This document shows, piece after piece, positions 9,051 to 17,512 of a stretch of 64,000 nt of DNA. The notes below the pieces were generated by a model. That model searched no databases, had not been told where the DNA came from, and saw only the letters and a program-made list of their open reading frames with translations. This stretch comes from Ramlibacter ginsenosidimutans (GTDB taxonomy: Bacteria > Pseudomonadota > Gammaproteobacteria > Burkholderiales > Burkholderiaceae_C), in assembly GCF_016654015.1 (NCBI RefSeq), contig NZ_JAEPWM010000001.1, forward strand, positions 248,001 through 312,000, written 5' to 3'. Numbering within the stretch: the first letter of the stretch is position 1; every line of letters begins with the position of its first letter. The translations under genes and the position numbers were made by a program.

Positions 9051-10018
9051 CACTCGTCCTTCATGCCGGTGGCCTTGACCACCTTGCCGAGGCGCGCATG
9101 TTCTTCCTCGGTGAACTTGATGAAGGAAGCGCGCGTGCCGCCGATGGGCTCGATGCCCAGGCCACGCAGCTTCTCGACCACCGCCGGGTCCTTCATCGCC
9201 TTGTCGACGGCGGCTGCCATCTTGTCCTGGATGTCCACGGGCGTTCCCGCGGGCGCGTGCACGCCGGCCCAGTGGGCGATGTTCACTTCCTTGAAGCCCT
9301 GCTCGATGGCGGTGGGCAGGCTCGGGTAAGCAGGGATGCGCCTGGTCCACGTCGTGGCCAGCGCCTTGAGCTTGCCCCCCTTGATCTGCGGCAGCACGAC
9401 GATGCTCGCTTCCGAGGTCGCGTCGACCTGGTTGCCCAGCACGGCGGCCACGCCTTCGTTGCCGCTCTTGTAGGGCACGATGTCCAGCTTGGCGCCGTAC
9501 TCGCTGGTGAGCATGCCCGCGACGAAGTGCGGCGTGCTGCCGACACCCGCGGTGCTCCAGTGCAGGCCCTGGCCCTTCTTCGAGGCCTCGACGAATTCCT
9601 TCAGGTCCTTGTACGGCGAATTGGCCGGCACGATGATCACCGACGGCGCCAGGCCGATCATGGCCACCGGCACGAGGTCGCTGTCCTTGTACGTCACCTT
9701 GCGGATCATGCTGTTCGACACCACGCCTGCGGAGCTGATCAGGAAGGTGTAGCCGTCCGGAGCGGCCTTCGCGACGATGTCGGTGCCGACGATGGTGCCG
9801 GCGCCCGGCTTGTTGTCCACCACGATCGGCTGGCCCAGCACCTTGGACGCGCCTTCGGCGGCCGCGCGTGCCAGCAGGTCGTTCGCGCCACCGGGACCGA
9901 AGGGGACCACGAAGTGAATGGGGCGCGACGGCCACGCATCGGCGGCATTGGCCGCGAAGGAGGCGAGGGAGAGGAGCGAGGCGGCGCAGAGGAGCGTGGT
10001 GCGGCGGGTGTAATGCAT
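9050..10018 (-). CDS. Bug/TctC family tripartite tricarboxylate transporter binding protein (1)
   Basis: Periplasmic solute receptor of 322 residues. A signal peptide covers residues 1-25 (LLSLASFAANA, then ADAWPSRP), followed by the family signature VPFGPGGANDLLARAAA and the conserved VDNKPGAGT block. Family members bind carboxylates or small polar compounds for TctAB-type secondary transporters, but no tctA or tctB membrane gene lies in the window, as is usual for the expanded Bug families of Burkholderiales. It is the first gene of a two-gene operon with the isocitrate-lyase-family enzyme, which suggests the ligand is that enzyme's substrate or a precursor. No strong ribosome-binding site precedes the ATG, but the N-terminus fits a signal peptide well. 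Confidence 0.9.
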   Translation of the reverse strand: MHYTRRTTLLCAASLLSLASFAANAADAWPSRPIHFVVPFGPGGANDLLARAAAEGASKVLGQPIVVDNKPGAGTIVGTDIVAKAAPDGYTFLISSAGVVSNSMIRKVTYKDSDLVPVAMIGLAPSVIIVPANSPYKDLKEFVEASKKGQGLHWSTAGVGSTPHFVAGMLTSEYGAKLDIVPYKSGNEGVAAVLGNQVDATSEASIVVLPQIKGGKLKALATTWTRRIPAYPSLPTAIEQGFKEVNIAHWAGVHAPAGTPVDIQDKMAAAVDKAMKDPAVVEKLRGLGIEPIGGTRASFIKFTEEEHARLGKVVKATGMKDE

Positions 10019-10091
10019 ATGGGTTCGTGCGGGCCCTACGGCCTGTTGCTCAGGAGAAGAGAGTCCGGGATTTTCGCACGACGCATGTCGA

Positions 10092-10119
10092 AGGCTGGCG
10101 GTGAACGCCGGCCCAGCTC
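10092..10119. repeat. Degenerate copy of a REP-like intergenic repeat
   Basis: AGGCTGGCGGTGA at 10092-10104 and CCCAGCTC at 10112-10119 are identical to parts of the better preserved repeat at 13957-13993. Both copies abut the stop codon of a sugar-acid dehydratase gene. The middle of this copy is shortened. It may act as a weak hairpin at the end of the dehydratase transcript. Confidence 0.5.
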
Positions 10120-11848
10120 ACGCCTTGGGCACCGCGCCCTTCTTCACCGGCGCGGCGAGGAAGTCGAAGTCGACGCCCTTGTCTGCCTGCGTCACCGTTT
10201 CCAGGAACAGCTTGCGGTAACCGCGCTCGGCACGCGGTTCGTGCACCGGCTGCTCCTGCGCACGGCGCGCGAGTTCCGCGTCGGACACGAGCAAGGCGAT
10301 CTCGCGCTTGCTCACGGACAAGCGGATGCGATCGCCATTGCGCACGTGCGCCAGCGGGCCGCCAATGGCGGATTCCGGCGTCACGTGCAGCACGATCGTG
10401 CCGAACGCCGTGCCGCTCATGCGGCCATCCGAGATGCGCACCATGTCCTTCACGCCTTGCCGCGCGAGCTTGCGCGGCAGCGGGATGTAGCCGGCTTCCG
10501 GCATGCCGGGCGCGCCCTTGGGGCCGATGTTCTTCAGCACCAGGATGTCCTCCCGCTGCACGTCGAGGTCGTCGCTGTCGATGCGGTCCGCGAGGTCCTG
10601 CAGCCCCTCGAACACGACCGCCCGGCCTTCATGCTCCATCAGCTTGGGATCGGCCGCCGACTGCTTGATGATCGCGCCCCCCGGTGCGAGGTTGCCGCGC
10701 AGCACCGCGATGCCGCCTTCCCGGTAGATGGGGTTGGTGCGCGGTCGCACGACGTCCTGCTTGAACGGTGGCGCGGCGCGCTCCAGTTCCTCGCCCAGGG
10801 TGCGGCCAGTGACCGTCAAGGCATCGAGGTGCAGCAAGGGCTTGAGCTCCCGCAGCAGCGTGGCCATGCCGCCCGCCGCGTGGAAGTGCTCCATGTAGTG
10901 CTGGCCGGAGGGCTTCAGGTCCACCAGCACCGGCGTTTCGCGGCCCATGCGGTCCAGCGCCTGCAGGTCGACCTCCAGGCCCATGCGGCCCGCGATCGCC
11001 GTGATGTGCACGATGGCATTGGTCGAGCCGCCGATCGCGAGCAGCACGCGCATCGCGTTCTCGAAAGCCTTCTCTGTCAGCACCTTGTCGATCGTGAGCC
11101 GCGACCTGGCGATCTCCACGGCGACGGTGCCCGTGTGCTCCGCCACGCGCATGCGGTCCGACGTGACCGCGGGCGGCGTCGCGCCGCCCGGCACCGTCAT
11201 TCCCAGCGCCTCGGCGACACACGCCATCGTGCTCGCGGTCCCCATCACCGAGCAGGTGCCCACGCTGGGCACCAGCTGGTTGTTGACGTCGTTGATTTCC
11301 TGCTCGTCGATCTCGTCGGCCCGGAACTTCGCCCAGTAGCGGCGGCAGTCGGTGCAGGCCCCGACGACTTCGCCGCGATGCGTGCCGGTGAGCATGGATC
11401 CCGTGATCAGCTGCACCGCCGGCAAGCCCGCCGACGCGGCTCCCATGAGCTGGGCCGGCACGGTCTTGTCGCAGCCGCCGATCAGCACCACCGCATCCAT
11501 CGGCTGGGCCCGCAGCATCTCCTCGGTGTCCATGGACATGAGGTTGCGCAGGTACATGCTGGTGGGCGCCGCGAAACTCTCGCCGATGGAAATCGTCGGG
11601 AACTTCACCGGCAGGCCTCCGGCGAGCATGATGCCGCGCTGCACCGCCTCGATCAGCTGCGGCATGTTGCCATGGCACGGGTTGTAGCCGCTGCCGGTGT
11701 CGGCGATACCGATCACCGGCCGGTCGAGGGCGTGGTCGGTGAGTCCCGCGCCCTTGATGAACGCCTTGCGCAGGAACAGGGAGAAACCGGCATCACCGTA
11801 GTTGGTGAGGCCCTTGCGCATGCCGCTCGGATCCTTGGAGTCGCTCAT
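10118..11848 (-). CDS. IlvD/Edd family sugar-acid dehydratase, L-arabonate dehydratase type
   Basis: Iron-sulfur dehydratase that removes water from an aldonic acid to give a 2-keto-3-deoxy acid. The 576 residues carry three cluster cysteines at Cys58 (GYNPCHG), Cys126 (IGGCDKTV) and Cys199 (VGTCSVMG). These fall one residue from the positions I recall for the 2Fe-2S L-arabinonate dehydratase of Rhizobium, and the overall length also agrees, so a pentonate or hexonate substrate is more likely than the dihydroxy acids of branched amino-acid synthesis. The gene lies four bases downstream of a Bug binding-protein gene, with GAGGA before the ATG. The DapA-family aldolase divergent from that operon could process the keto-deoxy product. 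Confidence 0.87.
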   Translation of the reverse strand: MSDSKDPSGMRKGLTNYGDAGFSLFLRKAFIKGAGLTDHALDRPVIGIADTGSGYNPCHGNMPQLIEAVQRGIMLAGGLPVKFPTISIGESFAAPTSMYLRNLMSMDTEEMLRAQPMDAVVLIGGCDKTVPAQLMGAASAGLPAVQLITGSMLTGTHRGEVVGACTDCRRYWAKFRADEIDEQEINDVNNQLVPSVGTCSVMGTASTMACVAEALGMTVPGGATPPAVTSDRMRVAEHTGTVAVEIARSRLTIDKVLTEKAFENAMRVLLAIGGSTNAIVHITAIAGRMGLEVDLQALDRMGRETPVLVDLKPSGQHYMEHFHAAGGMATLLRELKPLLHLDALTVTGRTLGEELERAAPPFKQDVVRPRTNPIYREGGIAVLRGNLAPGGAIIKQSAADPKLMEHEGRAVVFEGLQDLADRIDSDDLDVQREDILVLKNIGPKGAPGMPEAGYIPLPRKLARQGVKDMVRISDGRMSGTAFGTIVLHVTPESAIGGPLAHVRNGDRIRLSVSKREIALLVSDAELARRAQEQPVHEPRAERGYRKLFLETVTQADKGVDFDFLAAPVKKGAVPKA

Positions 11849-11852
11849 TGCT

Positions 11853-12836
11853 TCATTCCTCGGCCTTCACGCCGGTCTCGTCGATCACTTTCGCCCACTT
11901 GGCCACTTCGGCCTTCAGCCGCACCGAAGCTTCGGCGGGCGTCTGCGGCGGCAGGGCGTACACGCCCTGGCTGAGGAATTGCTCCTTCGCCACCGGGTCC
12001 TGCATGATTTTGCCGATTTCGGCATTGAGGCGCGCCAGCACTTCGGGCGGCGTGCCCGCCGGCGCCATGACGCCGAACGTGGACACGACCTCGAAGTCCT
12101 TCCAGCCTGATTCGTTCACGGTCGGCACGTCCGGCAGCATCGAGATGCGTTGCGGGGTGGTCACCGCCAGCGCGCGCACCTTGCCTGCACGAATCTGCTG
12201 CAGAGCCGCCGGCACCGTCTCGGCGGCCATCAGCACCTGGCCGCCGACCAGGTCCATCATCGCGGGGCCGCTGCCCTTGTAGGGCACGTGGATCATGTCC
12301 GCGCCGCTTTGCAGCCGGAACATCTCCACCGCCATGCGCTGCGGCGCGCCGGCACCGGACGATGCGTACGTCAGCTTGTTCGGGTTGGCCTTGGCAAAGC
12401 TCACCAGTTGCTGGAAGCTGGTGGCGGGCACCGAGGGATGGACGATGAACACCAGCGGCACGTAGCCCACCACCTGGATGGCCGTGAGGTCCTTCTGCAG
12501 GTCGTAGCTGATCCTGCCGCGCTCCAGCCGCGCCATCGTCGAATGCGAGGTCATGGCCGCCATCAGCAGCGTGTAGCCATCGGGCCTGGACTTCGCGACC
12601 ACGTCGGCGCCGATGTTGCCGCCGGCGCCACCGCGGTTGTCGACCACCACCTGCTGGCCGAGCGCCGTGGACAGGCGCTGCGCGACGATGCGCCCGATCA
12701 CGTCGGTCGCGCCGCCGGGCGGATACGGCACCACCAGCCTGAGTGGCTTGTCGGGCCAGGCGGCCAACGCGGCGGCGGGCAGCAGCGCGGCAGCGCAAAG
12801 CGCGGCGAGAAGGCCGCGGCGGAACAGGGTGGGCAT
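11853..12836 (-). CDS. Bug/TctC family binding protein (2)
   Basis: Periplasmic solute receptor of 327 residues with a signal peptide ending near residue 25 (AALLPAAALA, AWPDKPLRLV). The family blocks VPYPPGGATDVIGRIVAQ and VVDNRGGAGGNIGADVV are intact. AAGGAG lies six bases before the ATG. It heads an operon with the arabonate-type dehydratase, four bases apart, and is divergent from the DapA-family aldolase across a 130-base promoter region holding a strong palindrome. Context points to an aldonic or other sugar-derived acid as ligand. TctA and TctB partners must be encoded elsewhere. Confidence 0.9.
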   Translation of the reverse strand: MPTLFRRGLLAALCAAALLPAAALAAWPDKPLRLVVPYPPGGATDVIGRIVAQRLSTALGQQVVVDNRGGAGGNIGADVVAKSRPDGYTLLMAAMTSHSTMARLERGRISYDLQKDLTAIQVVGYVPLVFIVHPSVPATSFQQLVSFAKANPNKLTYASSGAGAPQRMAVEMFRLQSGADMIHVPYKGSGPAMMDLVGGQVLMAAETVPAALQQIRAGKVRALAVTTPQRISMLPDVPTVNESGWKDFEVVSTFGVMAPAGTPPEVLARLNAEIGKIMQDPVAKEQFLSQGVYALPPQTPAEASVRLKAEVAKWAKVIDETGVKAEE

Positions 12837-12924
12837 GCTTGTCTCCTTGTATTCTCTGGGAATGCTCCAGCTGCGAGTGTGCGCAGGACGCCACGGCGGG
12901 GGAACACGCTTGCGCTATCTTCAG

Positions 12925-12942
12925 ACGCAAAATACTTTGCGT
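12925..12942. promoter_or_regulatory. Perfect palindromic operator in the Bug2-aldolase divergent promoter
   Basis: The sequence ACGCAAA-ATAC-TTTGCGT has two perfect seven-base arms around a four-base centre. It sits 24 bases before the aldolase ATG and 88 bases before the divergent binding-protein gene. It is AT-richer than its surroundings. The form suits a dimeric repressor or activator (GntR, IclR or LacI type) that would sense a sugar acid or keto-deoxy intermediate. The regulator is not identifiable from the window. Confidence 0.6.
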
Positions 12943-12966
12943 TCCCACCCTCCACAATCCCGCGCC

Positions 12967-13899
12967 ATGACCGCATCCACTCCACGCATCCAGGGCGTCC
13001 TGTCGCCCGTCCTGACGCCGTTCAACGCCGACTACAGTCCCGACGCCGACCGCTTCATCCGGCATTGCCGCTGGCTGCTGGACCAGGAAGTGGGGCTCGC
13101 GATCTTCGGCACCAACTCCGAAGCCAACTCGATGTCCGTGGTGGAGAAGCGGCGCCTGTTCGACGCGCTGCTGGAAGCCGGCCTGCCGCCCTCGCGCATG
13201 ATGCCGGGCACCGGGTGCTGCGCCATCTCCGATTCGATCGAGCTCACCCGGCGCGCGGTGCAAGCGGGCGTGGGCGGCGTGCTCATGCTGCCGCCCTTCT
13301 ACTACAAGGGCGTGAGCGAGGAAGGCCTGTACCGCAACTTCGCGACGATCATCGATGCGGTCGCCGACGAGCGCCTGCGCATCTACCTGTACCACATTCC
13401 GCCGGTGTCGAACACGCCGATCCCGCGCGGCGTGGTCGCGCGGCTGCTGAAGTCCTATCCGGGCATCGTGGCCGGCATGAAGGACAGCGGCGGTGACTGG
13501 AACCACACCAAGGCGATGATCGAGGAGTTCGGGCCGCAGGGCTTCGACGTGTTCGCGGGCAGCGAGAACTTCCTGCTGGCCGACCTGCGCGCCGGCGGTC
13601 CCGGCTGCATCACGGCGACCGCCAACGTGAATCCGACGGCGATCATGCGCCTGTACAAGACCTGGAAGCAGGCGGATGCGGACCAGCAGCAGAAGGACCT
13701 CGACGGCACGCGCGCGGCGTTCGCGCAGTTCCCGATGATTCCCGCGATGAAGGCGGCCATCGCATGGAAGACCGGCCGCGAAGACTGGATCCACGTGCGC
13801 CCGCCGCTGGTGAACCTGGACGCGCAACAGCGCCAGGGCCTGCAGGCGGCGCTGGACAAGGTGGGGTTCACGATGCCGAACGCGGGGGCGTTGGCGTAA
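12967..13899 (+). CDS. DapA/NAL family aldolase or dehydratase (dihydrodipicolinate synthase-like)
   Basis: Class I Schiff-base enzyme of 310 residues. Lys172 in GMKDSGGDW is the expected imine-forming lysine, Tyr142 in IYLYHIPP the expected catalytic tyrosine, and GTNSEANS at 48-55 replaces the GTTGE substrate loop. In this family the altered loop and catabolic neighbours argue against lysine biosynthesis; relatives cleave or dehydrate 2-keto-3-deoxy sugar acids (for example KDG aldolase or 5-keto-4-deoxyglucarate dehydratase). The gene is divergent from the Bug2/arabonate-type dehydratase operon and convergent with the altronate/galactarate-type dehydratase, so it probably acts on a product of one of these. 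A longer in-frame start upstream would overlap the divergent gene and is rejected. Confidence 0.83.
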   Translation: MTASTPRIQGVLSPVLTPFNADYSPDADRFIRHCRWLLDQEVGLAIFGTNSEANSMSVVEKRRLFDALLEAGLPPSRMMPGTGCCAISDSIELTRRAVQAGVGGVLMLPPFYYKGVSEEGLYRNFATIIDAVADERLRIYLYHIPPVSNTPIPRGVVARLLKSYPGIVAGMKDSGGDWNHTKAMIEEFGPQGFDVFAGSENFLLADLRAGGPGCITATANVNPTAIMRLYKTWKQADADQQQKDLDGTRAAFAQFPMIPAMKAAIAWKTGREDWIHVRPPLVNLDAQQRQGLQAALDKVGFTMPNAGALA

Positions 13900-13904
13900 G
13901 GCGT

Positions 13905-13991
13905 GCTGGGGTTCGCTGCGCTCACCACCAGCCTACGGGGTGAGCGCGAATTTCGACGTAGGCTGGCGGTGAGCCGCAGGCGAACCCCAGC
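13905..13991. repeat. Inverted pair of REP-like elements between convergent genes; probable bidirectional terminator
   Basis: The left arm 13905-13937 begins GCTGGGGTTCGC and ends AGCCTACG. The right arm 13957-13991 begins CGTAGGCTGG and ends GCGAACCCCAGC. They are near-perfect inverted copies separated by 19 bases. Each arm is itself an imperfect palindrome, as in REP/BIME elements. It fills almost all of the 94 bases between two convergent genes, so it can terminate both transcripts. A shorter copy lies at 10092-10119. Confidence 0.65.
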
Positions 13992-13993
13992 TC

Positions 13994-15541
13994 CTAACTC
14001 ACCACCCCGATATTCCACGGCACGAACTCGTGGTCGCCGAGACCGAGGAGTTCGCTCTTGCTGCGCTCGCCCGAAGCGATCTTCAGCGTCAGCCGGAAGA
14101 TCTCTTCGGCCGTTTCCGCCATCGTCCTGGTGCCGTCCAGGATCTCGCCGCAGTTGTAGTCCATGTCCTCGGTGAGCCGCGAGTACATGGGCGTGTTGGT
14201 GGCCAGCTTGATCGAGGGCACCGGCTTGGCGCCGAACATCGAGCCGCGGCCGGTCGTGAACAGGATCATGTTCGCGCCGCCGGCGATCTGGCCGGTCGCG
14301 GAGCACGGGTCGAAGCCCGGCGTGTCCATGAAGACGAAGCCGTTCTGCTTGACCGGCTCGGCGTAGCGATAGACCTCCATCAGGCCCGTGGTGCCGCCTT
14401 TCATGGAGGAGCCCAGCGACTTTTCGAAGATGTTCGCGAGGCCGCCCACCTGGTTGCCCGGGCTCACGGCGCCGTTGATCTGCACGTCGCGGCCGGGGGA
14501 GTATTCCTCCTTCCACCAGCGGATCCGGTCGATCAGCTTCTTGCCGACGGACTCGTTCACTGCACGACGTGTGAGCGTGTGCTCCACGCCATAGATCTCC
14601 GGGGTCTCCGACAGGATCGCCGTGCCGCCGTGGCGCACGAGGATGTCCATCGCTGCGCCCAGCGCAGGATTGGCGGTGATCGACGAGAACCCATCGGACC
14701 CGCCGCATTGCAGGCCCACCTTGAGGTGCTTCGCCGACACGGGCACGCGCGCCACGTCGTTGGCACGCGGCAGCATCTTCTTCACCGCCTCGACTGCGGC
14801 TTCCACGGTCTTGCGCGTGCCGCCCGACTCCTGCATCACGAAGGTCGCCAGGCGCGGGTTGGCTTCGAGCTTCTCCTGCGCGAGCAGGCCGGAGAGCTGG
14901 TTGCGCTCGCAGCCCAGCCCGATGATCAGCACGCCGGCGAAGTTGGGGTGCTTCGCGTAGCCGCCGATGGTCCGGCGCAGCAGGTCCATGGGCTCGCCGC
15001 TCATTTCCATGCCGCAGCCCAGGCCATGCGTGAGGCCGACGACGCCATCGATGTGGGGAAAGGCCGCCAGCCGCTCCTCCGTGAACCACTCCGCCACCTT
15101 GTGCACGACGGTCGCCGAGCAGTTCACGGTGGACAGGATGCCGATGTAGTTGCGCGTGCCGACCTGGCCGTCCGGGCGCACGTAGCCCATGAACGTGGCC
15201 TGCTCGCTGTCGGGAAGCACCGGGGTGGCCACGTACTCGCTTGCGTACGCGTAGTCACGATCGAACTCGCGGAAGCTCACGTTGTGCGAGTGCACGTAGG
15301 TGCCCGGTGCGATGTCCACGGCCGCGAAGCCGATGCACACGTTGTACTTCAGGATCGCCTCGCCCGCCTTGATCGCGCGCGCGGCGATCTTGTGGCCCGC
15401 GGGCACCTGGCTGCGGCTGGTGAAGCCTTCGCTGGGCACCGGCGTGCCGATGCCCACGTCCACCCGCGCCACCACGACGTTGTCGTTGGGGTGCAGGCGG
15501 ATGATGGGTCCGTGCACCTTCTTGCCTGATAGTTCGATCAT
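13994..15541 (-). CDS. UxaA family dehydratase (altronate / galactarate dehydratase type)
   Basis: Sugar-acid dehydratase of 515 residues. An N-terminal SAF-like domain (about 1-100, beginning with ligand-type residues in LHPNDNVVVA) is followed by the large UxaA/GarD catalytic domain with GYVRPDGQVGTRNY, THGLGCGMEMSG, GLGCERNQ and LQCGGSDGFS. Members dehydrate D-altronate or D-galactarate with an iron-type metal. At this level the two substrates cannot be separated, and related proteins act on other acids. The gene lies ten bases downstream of Bug protein 3, so uptake and dehydration of the same acid are probably linked. It ends at the REP-like terminator. Confidence 0.85.
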   Translation of the reverse strand: MIELSGKKVHGPIIRLHPNDNVVVARVDVGIGTPVPSEGFTSRSQVPAGHKIAARAIKAGEAILKYNVCIGFAAVDIAPGTYVHSHNVSFREFDRDYAYASEYVATPVLPDSEQATFMGYVRPDGQVGTRNYIGILSTVNCSATVVHKVAEWFTEERLAAFPHIDGVVGLTHGLGCGMEMSGEPMDLLRRTIGGYAKHPNFAGVLIIGLGCERNQLSGLLAQEKLEANPRLATFVMQESGGTRKTVEAAVEAVKKMLPRANDVARVPVSAKHLKVGLQCGGSDGFSSITANPALGAAMDILVRHGGTAILSETPEIYGVEHTLTRRAVNESVGKKLIDRIRWWKEEYSPGRDVQINGAVSPGNQVGGLANIFEKSLGSSMKGGTTGLMEVYRYAEPVKQNGFVFMDTPGFDPCSATGQIAGGANMILFTTGRGSMFGAKPVPSIKLATNTPMYSRLTEDMDYNCGEILDGTRTMAETAEEIFRLTLKIASGERSKSELLGLGDHEFVPWNIGVVS

Positions 15542-15551
15542 GCGGGCGCAA

Positions 15552-16526
15552 TCACTCGACGGAGATGTGGGCGGCCTTGATCAGCTTGGCCATGCGGGGC
15601 ACCTGCTCCTTCATCAGCTCGGAGAACTGCTGGCTGGTGCTGGCCACGATCGTGAAGCCCTGGTCCGTCACCTTGCCGGAAAGCTCCTTCGACTTCAGCG
15701 CCGCGATCGCCTCGCTCTCGAGCTTCTGCACGACGGGCGCCGGCGTGCCGGCCGGGGCGAACAGGCCGTACCAGGTCAGCACTTCGAAATCGGGCAGCTT
15801 CGCGGCTTCGGCGATGGTGGGCACATCCGGAAAGGCGGGGTGGCGCTTGAGGCCGGTCTGCGCGATGGCGCGCAGCTTGCCGGATTGCACGTAGGGCTGG
15901 ATCGCGGGCACGTTGGAGAAGATGACGGGCACCTGGCCGCCGACGGCGTCGGTGAGAGCGGGCGCTTCGCCCTTGTACGGGACGTGCGTCATGTCTATGC
16001 CCAGCTCCGTCTTGAACAGCTCGCCCGCCACGTGCTGCGGACCGCCGGCGCCGGCAGAGGCGTACGAAAGTTTCCCCTTCTTCGCCAGTGCGATCAGCTC
16101 CTGCATGTTCCTGGCCGGCACGCTGGGGTGCACGGCCAGGATCATGGGCATGGAGACCAGCATGCTGATGGGGGTGAAATCCTTGACCGGGTCGAACTGC
16201 AGCTTGGGATAGATGTTGGGGGCCACCAGCATCGTCGACTGCGAGCCGAGGAAGATGGTGTAGCCGTCGGCGGCCGACCTGGCCACGTAGGTGGCGGCGA
16301 TGGTGCCCGTGGCACCCGGCTTGTCGTCCACCAGGAAGGACTGGCCCGTCTGTGCTCCCATCTGGGTGCCCACCATGCGGGCGATGATGTCGGCGCCGCC
16401 GCCGGCGGCAAAGCCCACGGCGATCTTCACCGGCTTGTCCGGGTAGCCGGCCGCGCGGGCGGGCAGGATGGCGGCGGCCAGGGTGGCGGCGGTGGCGCCC
16501 AGGGCGGCGCGGCGGGTGACGGTCAT
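15552..16526 (-). CDS. Bug/TctC family binding protein (3)
   Basis: Periplasmic solute receptor of 324 residues. The N-terminus is TRRAALGATAATLAAA followed by ILPARAAGYPDKP, a signal peptide with a twin-arginine-like start but no full Tat consensus. The family blocks VGFAAGGGADIIARMVG and VDDKPGATGT are present. The start at 16526 has AAGGAG five bases upstream; a longer frame to 16601 adds a non-signal-like stretch. It is the promoter-proximal gene of a pair with the altronate/galactarate-type dehydratase and is divergent from a LysR regulator, which probably controls it. Confidence 0.9.
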   Translation of the reverse strand: MTVTRRAALGATAATLAAAILPARAAGYPDKPVKIAVGFAAGGGADIIARMVGTQMGAQTGQSFLVDDKPGATGTIAATYVARSAADGYTIFLGSQSTMLVAPNIYPKLQFDPVKDFTPISMLVSMPMILAVHPSVPARNMQELIALAKKGKLSYASAGAGGPQHVAGELFKTELGIDMTHVPYKGEAPALTDAVGGQVPVIFSNVPAIQPYVQSGKLRAIAQTGLKRHPAFPDVPTIAEAAKLPDFEVLTWYGLFAPAGTPAPVVQKLESEAIAALKSKELSGKVTDQGFTIVASTSQQFSELMKEQVPRMAKLIKAAHISVE

Positions 16527-16593
16527 CTTGTCTCCTTCGGATTGTGCGCGCGCATGATGGCGCACCCGGCGGCGTCCGGAACCAAGCGCCGCC

Positions 16594-16611
16594 ACATTCA
16601 TTCGATAATGT
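16594..16611. promoter_or_regulatory. Dyad in the Bug3-LysR divergent promoter
   Basis: ACATT (16594-16598) and AATGT (16607-16611) form a short inverted repeat with an eight-base, AT-rich centre, 13 bases before the LysR start codon. Placement suggests the autoregulatory site of the LysR protein that would also act on the divergent binding-protein/dehydratase operon. Confidence 0.4.
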
Positions 16612-16624
16612 TCTTTTGCTCCGG

Positions 16625-17512
16625 ATGGACACCGAGTTCCTGCAAAGCTTCGTGATGGTGATCGACTGCGGCTCGATGGCCGAGGCTGCGCGTCGCCTGG
16701 ACCTCACGCCCGCTGCCGTCGCAGCGCGGGTGAAGTCGCTCGAAGAAGCGATGGGGACGGCGCTCGTGAAGCGGGCGGGCCGCACCGTCAAGGCCACGGA
16801 GTCCGGCTTGCGCATCCTCACCCACGCGCGCGCCGTGCTGCGCGACGTGCGCAACCTGCAGGCCCTGGCCAACGACGACGCGCCGCTGGGCGAATGGCGC
16901 CTGGGCGTGTCCGCCTCCTCGCTCACGGGCCTGCTGCCGCCGCTGCTGCGCGGCCTGTACCGCAAGCACCCCAAGCTGGCCGTGTACATGGAGCCGGGCA
17001 ACTCGGGGACGCTGTACCAGCGCGTGACCGCCGGCATGCTCGACGCCGCCATCATCGTGGAGCCCCAGTTCACGCTGCCCAAGTCCTGTGGATGGCAGGT
17101 GCTGGTGGAGGAACCCTTGTGCCTGCTGGCGCCCCGCGCGCTGGCCGGGCGCGATCCGCTGGACCTGCTCGCGAGCGAACCCTTCCTGCGCTATGACCGC
17201 AGCATGTGGGGCGGCCGGATGGCGGACGCATGGCTGCGCGAGCACCAGATCCAGCCGCAGGAACGCATCGAGATCGACGCGCTGAATGCGATCGCCGTGT
17301 TCGTGCACCATGGTCTCGGCGTGTCGCTGATCCCGGACTGGTCCCCGCCCTGGCCCGAGGGGCTCGACGTGGTCCGGCTGCCGCTGCCCGGGACGGCACC
17401 GGTGCGGCGCATGGGGCTGCTGTGGACCGAGGGGCCGAAAGCGGCGCTCGCCCGCGCGCTGCTCGCCGAGGCCGACGCGGCAACCCGCGCACCGGCCGTC
17501 AATCCAGCTTGA
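16625..17512 (+). CDS. LysR family transcriptional regulator
   Basis: DNA-binding regulator of 295 residues: N-terminal helix-turn-helix (FVMVIDCGSMAEAARRLDLTPAAVAARV) and C-terminal LysR substrate domain. The start at 16625 gives the usual family N-terminus (MDTEFLQSFV). It is divergent from the Bug3/UxaA-type operon, 98 bases apart, and is the obvious candidate to control sugar-acid uptake and dehydration there. Its last 14 bases overlap the end of the convergent Bug4 gene, so read-through in either direction would produce antisense RNA. The effector is unknown, but galactarate, altronate or glucarate would fit the neighbours. Confidence 0.9.
   Translation: MDTEFLQSFVMVIDCGSMAEAARRLDLTPAAVAARVKSLEEAMGTALVKRAGRTVKATESGLRILTHARAVLRDVRNLQALANDDAPLGEWRLGVSASSLTGLLPPLLRGLYRKHPKLAVYMEPGNSGTLYQRVTAGMLDAAIIVEPQFTLPKSCGWQVLVEEPLCLLAPRALAGRDPLDLLASEPFLRYDRSMWGGRMADAWLREHQIQPQERIEIDALNAIAVFVHHGLGVSLIPDWSPPWPEGLDVVRLPLPGTAPVRRMGLLWTEGPKAALARALLAEADAATRAPAVNPA

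Noticed and set aside
8181..9935. Apparent long fusion protein preceding the isocitrate-lyase-family enzyme
   Set aside because: The N-terminal portion is an out-of-frame reading of the Bug1 gene; the enzyme starts at 9050.
9098..11974. Plus-strand open frame of over 950 codons
   Set aside because: It spans two well-supported minus-strand genes (Bug1 and the dehydratase) and has the repetitive His/Arg-rich content of an antisense frame.
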